Source of the DNA: Terriglobia bacterium
GTDB taxonomy: Bacteria > Acidobacteriota > Terriglobia > Terriglobales > Acidobacteriaceae
Direction: 5' to 3'
Assembly: GCA_020073215.1 (NCBI GenBank)
Contig: JAIQFO010000006.1
Coordinates: forward strand, 1-64,000
Length of the DNA: 64,000 nt
Both the position numbers and the translations under genes were made by a program. Below are positions 27,176-34,766 of the stretch, one piece after another. The notes under the pieces are model-generated. The model was not told where the DNA came from and made no database searches. It worked only from the letters and a program-made list of their open reading frames with translations. Each line of letters begins with the position of its first letter. Positions within the stretch are counted from its first letter, which is position 1.

Positions 27176-29611
27176 ATGACATTTTTCTCGAAGATTTTTG
27201 CGCCCACCCGGAACCGGCGTCTGAACGAGCTCGTCGGACTCGTCTTGTCGGTCTCCGCGCTCCTCCTTTTCCTGGCGCTCGCCTCCTATTCGCCGCTCGA
27301 TCCCTCGCTGAACAGCGCCTCCATCCTCACCAAATCGCACGCTGCCCGCAACTGGATCGGCATCTTCGGAGCCTATCTTTCCGACTTGGTCCTGCAATTC
27401 TGGGGGATCGGATCGTTTCTCCTCCCCATCTTCATGGGCATGCTCGGTGTGCGCTGGTTTCGCTCGCGAGCCGTGCAATCTCCGGTAGCGAAGACCCTCG
27501 GCGGAATCTGGCTGCTCATGTTCGTGCCCGCGCTGCTAGCTATTCTGCCCGGACACTTCCGCTGGATGGGCTCGATCCCCGTCGAAGGCCTCGCCGGGCG
27601 CATCGTCGGCGACGTCTTAATCCGTTACCTTAACCTTGCCGGCGCTTATATTGTCTGCACAACGGTTCTGGCCGTAGCCCTTTACCTCACCACCGCCTTC
27701 TCGTTCGCGGCGATTGAAGTCTGGGCGCCGACCCGTTTCGCCTTCATCGTGGCCCTCAAGGATCGCTTCAAAGACTGGCAGCTTGAGCGCGAGCGCAAAC
27801 GTCAACAAAAGGAACTGGAAAAACGGCGCGCCGAAAAGCCGACCGTCACCGCTCAACTCGTGCCCGCTCGTCCCGCGCCGCCGCGCCCGGAAGCCTCGCG
27901 CCAGGATTCGGAGATCCCCGGCGTGCAGTCCCCGGCTCCTCTTTCCCGCACCGGCATCGAACGCATGATGGCCGAGGAAACGACGGCCGAGCCACAGGAC
28001 CACTCCGCTCCCGCGCCGCCGCAGCAGGATGCGCAGGCGCCCGCCGCCGGCTCCGAAGTCGCTGTCACCGACCGCGCCGACTCCGAGCACAAACCAAAAA
28101 CGACCCTCCCGAAAATTGCCGGCAGCTACAAACTGCCGCCGTCGAGCCTGCTGCACCGTCCCGACGAGCAGCAATCGGTGAACGAAGAAGAGCTCAAGGT
28201 TGTCGCCCAGGTTCTGACCGATAAGTACGCGGAATTCGAAGTCCACGGCCAAGTCACGCAGATCAATCCCGGCCCGGTCGTCACCACCTTCGAATTCAAG
28301 CCGGAAGCCGGCATCAAATACAGCCGCATCGTCAGCCTCAGCGACGATCTCTGCCTCGCCTTGCGCGCCGAAAGCATCCTGATCGAACGCATGCCCGGCA
28401 AGAGCACGGTCGGCGTCCAAGTACCGAACCGCGAGCGCGAAATCATCTGGCTGCGCGAGAACATCGAGTCGCAGGAATTCCTCGGCTCCAAATCGAAGCT
28501 GACCGTTGCCATGGGCAAAGACATCAACGGACGCATAGCCGCCGCCGACTTGGCGGGAATGCCCCACCTGCTCATTGCCGGCTCGACCGGCACGGGCAAG
28601 AGCGTGGCCATCAACGCCATGATCATGTCGATTCTCTACAAATCGACCCCCGAGGAAGTACGGCTCGTGCTCGTCGACCCCAAGCGCCTCGAACTCGGCA
28701 ACTATGAAGGAGTTCCGCATCTCTACACGCCCATCATCACCGAGCCCAAACTCGCCGCCAACGCGCTGCGCAACGCCGTCCGCGAAATGGAGCGCCGCTT
28801 AAAACTGCTGGCCGCCAAGGGCGTCCGCAACATCGACAGCTACAACCGCCTGTTCGACGACACACCCAGCCTGTTCAGCGAGCAAACGAATGGCAATTCC
28901 GACGATGGTCCCATTCCCAAAATCGTCATCATCATCGACGAGTTAGCCGACCTGATGATGCTCGACGGCCACAACGTGGAAGAGTCGATAACTCGTCTCG
29001 CGCAGATGGCCCGAGCCGTAGGCATTCACTTAGTGCTAGCCACGCAGCGCCCATCGGTCGATGTGATCACTGGCTTAATCAAGGCGAACTTCCCTGCCCG
29101 TGTCTCGTTCCGCGTCGCCACCAAAGTTGACTCGCGCACCATTCTCGACGCCAACGGCGCCGAATCGCTCCTCGGACGCGGCGACATGCTCTACCTCCCC
29201 GCCGGCTCCGCCCGCGTCCACCGCCTGCATGCTCCGTATGTGACCGAAAAGGAAATCGCCGCGGTGGTCGAATTTTGGAAGGCGCAGGCCGTGGTGCAGT
29301 ACCAGGAGAAATTCCTCGAAACTCCGAAAGAAGATAGCGAGCTATCGGCCGGCGCCGCCGATGATTCCGGAGAACTTTCGGCCGACGACAACGATCCCTT
29401 ATTCAATGACGCGGTGCGCCTGGTAATCGAGTTCGGCAAAGCCTCCACCTCGCTCTTGCAGCGCCGCCTCCGCATCGGCTACGGACGCGCCGCCCACCTC
29501 ATCGACCTCATGGAGCGAGACGGCATCGTAGGCGCGGCCGACGGTCCGAAACCTCGCGAAGTCCTGAAGCGCCCCGACTGGATCTCGGAAATCGAAGAGT
29601 CGATGCGATAG
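27176..29611 (+). CDS. ftsK: DNA translocase FtsK/SpoIIIE
   Basis: N-terminal TMs, Walker A IAGSTGTGKSVAINAMI, LVLVDPKRLELGNYEGVPHLYTPIIT, C-terminal gamma winged helix LQRRLRIGYGRAAHLIDLMERDGIVG. Confidence 0.97.
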   Translation: MTFFSKIFAPTRNRRLNELVGLVLSVSALLLFLALASYSPLDPSLNSASILTKSHAARNWIGIFGAYLSDLVLQFWGIGSFLLPIFMGMLGVRWFRSRAVQSPVAKTLGGIWLLMFVPALLAILPGHFRWMGSIPVEGLAGRIVGDVLIRYLNLAGAYIVCTTVLAVALYLTTAFSFAAIEVWAPTRFAFIVALKDRFKDWQLERERKRQQKELEKRRAEKPTVTAQLVPARPAPPRPEASRQDSEIPGVQSPAPLSRTGIERMMAEETTAEPQDHSAPAPPQQDAQAPAAGSEVAVTDRADSEHKPKTTLPKIAGSYKLPPSSLLHRPDEQQSVNEEELKVVAQVLTDKYAEFEVHGQVTQINPGPVVTTFEFKPEAGIKYSRIVSLSDDLCLALRAESILIERMPGKSTVGVQVPNREREIIWLRENIESQEFLGSKSKLTVAMGKDINGRIAAADLAGMPHLLIAGSTGTGKSVAINAMIMSILYKSTPEEVRLVLVDPKRLELGNYEGVPHLYTPIITEPKLAANALRNAVREMERRLKLLAAKGVRNIDSYNRLFDDTPSLFSEQTNGNSDDGPIPKIVIIIDELADLMMLDGHNVEESITRLAQMARAVGIHLVLATQRPSVDVITGLIKANFPARVSFRVATKVDSRTILDANGAESLLGRGDMLYLPAGSARVHRLHAPYVTEKEIAAVVEFWKAQAVVQYQEKFLETPKEDSELSAGAADDSGELSADDNDPLFNDAVRLVIEFGKASTSLLQRRLRIGYGRAAHLIDLMERDGIVGAADGPKPREVLKRPDWISEIEESMR

Positions 29612-29634
29612 CGCTGGGCCCCATGGAGACCCAA

Positions 29635-29715
29635 TTCACCACAGAGACACGGAGAACACCTAAGGTGTTCTTAAAAATCAAGAATTTCTCTGCGTCTCTG
29701 TGACTCTGTGGTGAG
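29635..29715. repeat. Imperfect inverted repeat of the ACAGAGACACGGAGAA type
   Basis: TTCACCACAGAGACACGGAGAACACC...GGTGTTCTT...AAGAATTTCTCTGCGTCTCTGTGACTCTGTGGTGA. Confidence 0.75.
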
Positions 29716-29782
29716 ATAAGGATTTCCCCGCGTTACCCTGTGTCCCCTTTGGCTATCGCTTTTTGTGTTTAAGATAAGACCC

Positions 29783-30196
29783 ATGATATTCCACACCGAA
29801 TACTTGACCCTGCACACGAAAACCAAGCGAGCCTACGTTCACCTGACCCCGCAGGTAGAGAGTGCCCTGAAAAAGTCCGGAATCAAGGATGGCATGATCC
29901 TGGTCTCCGCCATGCACATCACCGCCGGAGTCTACGTCAACGACAACGAGGGCGGCCTGATCAAAGACATCGACCAGTGGCTGGAAACGCTAGCCCCCTT
30001 CCGCCAGAACTATCAGCATCACCAGACCGGAGAAGACAACGGAGACGCCCACCTGAAATCCCTCCTCATTCACCACCAAGTCATCGTCCCCGTCACCAGC
30101 GGAAGACTAGACTTCGGCCCCTGGCAGCAGATTTTCTACGCCGAATTCGACGGCCAGCGCGACAAAAGAGTGCTCATTAAAGTGATGGGAGAATAG
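29783..30196 (+). CDS. YjbQ/UPF0047 family protein
   Basis: [36 protein letters not shown]...[37 protein letters not shown]. Confidence 0.93.
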   Translation: MIFHTEYLTLHTKTKRAYVHLTPQVESALKKSGIKDGMILVSAMHITAGVYVNDNEGGLIKDIDQWLETLAPFRQNYQHHQTGEDNGDAHLKSLLIHHQVIVPVTSGRLDFGPWQQIFYAEFDGQRDKRVLIKVMGE

Positions 30197-30276
30197 GAAT
30201 CTGGTTTATCCTCAAAGCTCGCCGAAACAAGGCGAGTAGCCAGTAGCTAGTAGCCAACAACCGGAGCCTCGCACCC

Positions 30277-30861
30277 ATGACCGAAGAACTCAGCGAACTG
30301 CACGAGCACGCCGAACACGCCCGCGAGCATCCCGATCTCGCCCCCGTCACGCTCACCATGGCGGTGTTGGCCGTCCTGGTGGCCACCGTGTCACTGCTCG
30401 GCCATCGCACCCATACTGAAGAAATCATCTTGAAAAACGAAGAAGTTCTTCTGCAGAACAAGGTCACGGATCAGTGGGCTTATTACCAAGCCAAGAACAT
30501 CCGCCGCCACAACGACGAACTGTTCGCCGATCTCGCCACCGTCGTTGCCACTAAGGATGTGGAAGGTGCCGCCAAGCTAAGGGAAAAATACCGGGCCGAA
30601 GCGGATCGCTACAAAGACGAGCAAAAAGAGCTCGACGCTAAAGCACGCGAACTGGAGAATGAAGGCAAACTGACCCGACACGAAGGCGATCTTACCCGCC
30701 GTAAAGCTGATCGTTTCGACCTGGGGGAAGTCTTCCTGGAGATCGCCCTCGTGATCACCTCAATCACCCTGCTCTCCGGCCGCCGCATATTCTGGCACCT
30801 CGGCCTGCTGATGGCAGTCGCCGGCATTGTTGTAGCCTCCTCCGGTTGGGTCGTCCACTAA
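30277..30861 (+). CDS. DUF4337 family membrane protein
   Basis: VATVSLLGHRTHTEEIILKNEEVLLQNKVTDQWAYYQAKNIRRH; C-terminal TMs. Confidence 0.8.
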   Translation: MTEELSELHEHAEHAREHPDLAPVTLTMAVLAVLVATVSLLGHRTHTEEIILKNEEVLLQNKVTDQWAYYQAKNIRRHNDELFADLATVVATKDVEGAAKLREKYRAEADRYKDEQKELDAKARELENEGKLTRHEGDLTRRKADRFDLGEVFLEIALVITSITLLSGRRIFWHLGLLMAVAGIVVASSGWVVH

Positions 30862-31171
30862 CCGATCGCGCGCGAACCCGTCGTGGAGTGCCGGCGTCCC
30901 CGCCCGGCTGGGACGGGCAAGGCGAGTGTGTGTTGCAACCCCGGCCGGCTCGAAAAAGCGTACGGATTCAATCACTCCAGCCGCGAAGCGGCGTAAGAAT
31001 GCAGCCCACGGCGCAACCGGCTGCGGAAAAAGTCAGGAAGGGCGCAAAAAGCTAACCTCGGGCGCTGAAGCGCGGACACATTTTCAGAGGCTTAACGGCA
31101 CGAGTAAACTCGTGCCCTTCCCAAAACCTGCTTGAACTGGATTTTTCCGCAAGCTGGCAAGCCGTGGGTGC

Positions 31172-31356
31172 TTCATCGACCAAGTCGACATGGCCGCCGC
31201 CCGCGATGTAAAATTTCTTCGCGAAAACATTCGCAAACGCAATCCTAAGGCAACGATTCTCAAAACTGCCTGCCGCGCGCCCCGGGTCACGTGCCCGAAT
31301 CCATCCAGGGACGCCGCGTGCGGGTGGTGGAAGACGGTCCCACGCTCACTCACGAA
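31172..31356 (+). pseudogene. Frameshifted remnant of a cyclic 2,3-diphosphoglycerate synthetase-like GTPase
   Basis: Frame 1: IDQVDMAAARDVKFLRENIRKRNPKATILKTA; after a frameshift (~31285): VPESIQGRRVRVVEDGPTLTHE. Confidence 0.6.
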
Positions 31357-31412
31357 ATCCTTACCGCGTTTACCGCAAGAACAAAATCGCTGCCTCGCAA
31401 GGTGACTAATAA

Positions 31413-32381
31413 ATGACCCCGAACGATTTTCTCTCCATCAAAGATTTTTCACCCCAGCAGATTCGCAGTTTCCTCGACCTCGCCCGCCACATTAAGGCGC
31501 GCCCCGATGATTACGTGCAGAAGCTCAAGGGCAAGACCCTGGCCCTGATCTTCGAGAAGCCTTCGCTGCGTACGCGGGTCAGTTTTGATGTCGGTATCCA
31601 CCAGCTTGGGGGGTTTTCCCTCTACCTCTCGCCTGCGGAAATCAACCTGGGCAAGCGCGAGTCGGTCTATGACGTGGCGAAGAATCTCGAGCGCATGGTG
31701 CAGGGCATCATGATCCGCACTTTTGCCCACGAGATCGTCGACCGAATGGCCGAGTACGCCAGCATCCCGATCATCAACGGCCTCACCGACTACAGCCACC
31801 CCTGCCAGGCTATGGCCGACTACATGACCATTCTCGAGATCAAAGGGAAAGTAGCGGGCCTGAAACTAGCCTACATTGGCGACGGAAACAACGTGGCCCA
31901 TTCCCTGATGTTCGCCGGTGCGCAATTGGGAGCTCACGTCTGGGTGGCAACTCCGCCGAACTACGAGCCCAAAGCCGACGCCATCCACTGGGCCCAGAAG
32001 CGTGGCGCCGAGACGGGCGGCACTTGCACCATCACCAACGATCCGGTTGCCGCAGCCCAGGGCGCCGACGCCATCTACACCGACGTCTGGGCCAGCATGG
32101 GCCAGGAAGCGGAGGCCGAAAAACGACGTAAGATATTCCGGCCCTACCAGGTGAATGGCGTTCTTTTCGGACGCGCCAAGCCCGATGCCTTATTCCTGCA
32201 CTGCTTGCCTGCCCACCGCGGCGACGAGGTCACCAATGAAGTGATCGATTCTCCCCGGTCGGTCGTCTTCCAGGAAGCCGAGAACCGCTTGCACTCGCAG
32301 AAGGCGATTATGCTGGAACTGATGGAGCACGGGAGCGCTACCACTCCTGGTGTTACCGCTGCAGAATCGGTGCACGTATAA
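31413..32381 (+). CDS. argF: Ornithine carbamoyltransferase
   Basis: FEKPSLRTRVSFDVG, NGLTDYSHPCQAMADYMTI, LHCLPAHRGDEVTNEV motifs. Confidence 0.95.
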   Translation: MTPNDFLSIKDFSPQQIRSFLDLARHIKARPDDYVQKLKGKTLALIFEKPSLRTRVSFDVGIHQLGGFSLYLSPAEINLGKRESVYDVAKNLERMVQGIMIRTFAHEIVDRMAEYASIPIINGLTDYSHPCQAMADYMTILEIKGKVAGLKLAYIGDGNNVAHSLMFAGAQLGAHVWVATPPNYEPKADAIHWAQKRGAETGGTCTITNDPVAAAQGADAIYTDVWASMGQEAEAEKRRKIFRPYQVNGVLFGRAKPDALFLHCLPAHRGDEVTNEVIDSPRSVVFQEAENRLHSQKAIMLELMEHGSATTPGVTAAESVHV

Positions 32382-32398
32382 AGAGAGAGTAGGAACCA

Positions 32399-32501
32399 AA
32401 AGTAGCGCCGGCATCCTGCCGGCTGTCCCGAGGGCGTCTCGCCCTCGGTGCGGCGGGCGAGGACGCCCGCCGGACAGCCGCCGGGACGGCGGCGCTACTT
32501 T
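32399..32501. repeat. Composite palindrome: 28-bp outer inverted repeat enclosing two perfect 9-bp hairpins (BIME-like)
   Basis: Arms 32399-32426 and 32474-32501 (24/28 complementary); inner hairpins 32428-32448 (CCGAGGGCG-TCT-CGCCCTCGG) and 32451-32472 (CGGCGGGCG-AGGA-CGCCCGCCG). Confidence 0.9.
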
Positions 32502-32526
32502 CAGCGGCTCCTGGCGACTGACTACC

Positions 32527-33531
32527 ATGAAGACCATGCTGATTGCCGTGGGCGGCAACTCCCTGATTCGCGCAGGCGAAAAGGGAACGGTCAACGAGCA
32601 GTTGGCCAACGCCCGCCGCACCGCCGCCGCCATTATCGGCCTTATCCGCCGCGACTATCGGCTGGTGGTGACTCACGGCAACGGTCCTCAAGTGGGCGCA
32701 GCTCTGCTCCGTTCGGAATCGGCTTCCAGCCAGGTACCCGGCCACACTCTGGATGTCTGTGGCGCGGCGACGCAAGGCGAGATCGGCTACCTGCTGTCCC
32801 AGGCACTGAACAGCGAGCTCGCAGCGGCAGGTCTGCGGGTGCCCGTGGTGAGCGTCGTCACGCAGACCCTCGTCTCCCAGGACGACCCCGCCATGCAGCA
32901 CCCCACAAAACCGGTCGGCCCTTTTTATTCTCGCGCCGATGCCGAGGAACGCCGGCGTTTGCTGGGATGGCAAATCGTTGAGGACGCCGCTCGCGGCTAT
33001 CGCCGGGTCGTGCCTTCGCCCGAGCCTATTGAGATCGTCGAGTTGGAAGTGATTCGCGACCTGGTTAACGCTGGAGTTCTGGTGGTTGCCTGCGGAGGTG
33101 GCGGCATCCCCGTCGTACGTTCCAACGGAGGTGTAAGAGGTGTAGAGGCGGTGATCGACAAGGATCGCGCGTCGGCTCTTCTGGCCACTCAGCTCGGCGC
33201 TGACGTTTTCGCCATTTCCACCGACACCGATTACGTCTACCTCGATTACAAGAAGCCAGCGCAGCGGCCCCTCAAGTCGGCCACCGCGTCCGAGATGGAA
33301 GCCTATTACAAGGCTGGGCATTTCCCGCCGGGCAACATGGGACCCAAAGTCGAATCCGTGCTGCGGTTCCTGCGCGGCGGCGGAAAAGAAGCCGTCATCA
33401 CTTCCTACGCTCATCTGTGCGACGCCCTCGACGGCGCCGCCGGCACTCGTATCATTTCTGATCCGGTACCGCCGCTGGTAACGCCTCTAGCCTTTCCTCT
33501 GACCTCCCAACGAGAGGACGGTAGCGCATGA
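32527..33531 (+). CDS. arcC: Carbamate kinase
   Basis: LIAVGGNSLIRAGEKGT, VTHGNGPQVG, VPSPEPIEIVE, VVACGGGGIPVV, VIDKDRASALLATQLGAD. Confidence 0.95.
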   Translation: MKTMLIAVGGNSLIRAGEKGTVNEQLANARRTAAAIIGLIRRDYRLVVTHGNGPQVGAALLRSESASSQVPGHTLDVCGAATQGEIGYLLSQALNSELAAAGLRVPVVSVVTQTLVSQDDPAMQHPTKPVGPFYSRADAEERRRLLGWQIVEDAARGYRRVVPSPEPIEIVELEVIRDLVNAGVLVVACGGGGIPVVRSNGGVRGVEAVIDKDRASALLATQLGADVFAISTDTDYVYLDYKKPAQRPLKSATASEMEAYYKAGHFPPGNMGPKVESVLRFLRGGGKEAVITSYAHLCDALDGAAGTRIISDPVPPLVTPLAFPLTSQREDGSA

Positions 33532-34514
33532 AAATCTCGAATTCCGCTTCTGCCAAAGGTGCTGATCCCGAGCGTTTACAATCAGACATGGGACCGGACC
33601 CGATGAAACTGAGACATGTGGTGGAGTCGCAGCAGTTCACCGTCCCCGTGTTGATGGAGCTCTTTGTCCGCGCCCGCGGCATGGAGCGGCTGGTAGCCCG
33701 GGGAGGCTCGCTCGATTACCAGAACCGGATCATGGCGACGGTGTTCTACGCACCCTCGACGCGCACGCGCTTTTCCTTCGAAGCTGCCATGCATCGTTTG
33801 GGCGGCCATGTGCTTTCGACCGAGCAGGCCCAAGTGTTCTCCTCAGAGATCGAAGGCGAGCAAGTCGAGGATTCCATCCGCGTCATTGCCAGCTATTGCG
33901 ACCTCATCGTCATTCGCCACCATGAAGAAGGCGGCGCCCAGCGTGCCGCACAGGTTTCCCCGGTTCCGGTGATCAACGCCGGGGACGGCAACGGCGGCCA
34001 GCATCCCACGCAGGCTCTCCTCGATCTTTACACCATCTACCGCGAGCGGCCTCTCGACGGCTTGAGTGTGGCCATCATCGGCGAACTGGATAAGGGGCGC
34101 ACCGCCCGCTCGCTAGCCTACCTGTTGGCGAAGTTCGAACGGGTAAAGATCTTTTTCGTCAGCCCCCCCGAACTCCAGATGAAGCCCGATATTCTGGAAT
34201 ACCTGGACGAACATGACGTCCGCTACGAACTTGAGTCCGACCTCGACCGTGTCATCCGCGAGGTCGACGTGGTCTACCAGACCCGAGTCAAACCCGAGCG
34301 GGTACACGACGTCAAAGCTCTGAAGCGGTTCGCGATTGACTCAGCGGTCCTGCAGCGCATGAAACCGGATGCCATGATCCTTCATCCGCTTCCTCGCACG
34401 GTTGAGCTCGACAAGACCGTCGACGATGATCCCAGAGCCCACTACTTCCGCCAGGCCGTCAACGGCCTCTACGTCCGCATGGCCCTGCTCACCATGCTGC
34501 TGGATAAAGACTAG
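33528..34514 (+). CDS. pyrB: Aspartate carbamoyltransferase catalytic subunit; ATGA overlap with arcC
   Basis: VFYAPSTRTRFSFEAAMHRLGG, NAGDGNGGQHPTQALLDLYTI, LHPLPRTVELDKTVDDDPRAHYFRQAVNGLYVRMALL. Confidence 0.93.
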   Translation: MKISNSASAKGADPERLQSDMGPDPMKLRHVVESQQFTVPVLMELFVRARGMERLVARGGSLDYQNRIMATVFYAPSTRTRFSFEAAMHRLGGHVLSTEQAQVFSSEIEGEQVEDSIRVIASYCDLIVIRHHEEGGAQRAAQVSPVPVINAGDGNGGQHPTQALLDLYTIYRERPLDGLSVAIIGELDKGRTARSLAYLLAKFERVKIFFVSPPELQMKPDILEYLDEHDVRYELESDLDRVIREVDVVYQTRVKPERVHDVKALKRFAIDSAVLQRMKPDAMILHPLPRTVELDKTVDDDPRAHYFRQAVNGLYVRMALLTMLLDKD

Positions 34515-34766
34515 ACAGTTCTTGATTTGTACTCGGCTTGGCCTTACGGGCAACGCTGAGTCACGCAGTGAAAGTGGTATTTCTTTGCTCCGCTAAGTGG
34601 ATATTGATTTCCGGCAGGTCGCGCTCCCACACTACTGCAACAGAATCGTTAACCAAATCTGACGTGGCATTTTTCGTGGCCAGAACCTCTAGTGCTCAAG
34701 GGGCCGCCGTGGAGGACATCTTGATGTCGTGAACCTCGGGCTACAATTGTCCCTTCGAAAGGCACT

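Noticed and set aside
32350-32526. N-terminal extension of the arcC ORF (KSSAGILPAVPRASRPRCGGRGRPPDSRRDGG)
   Set aside because: It is the translated repeat at 32399-32501; the carbamate kinase start at 32527 (MKTMLIAVGGNS) fits the family.
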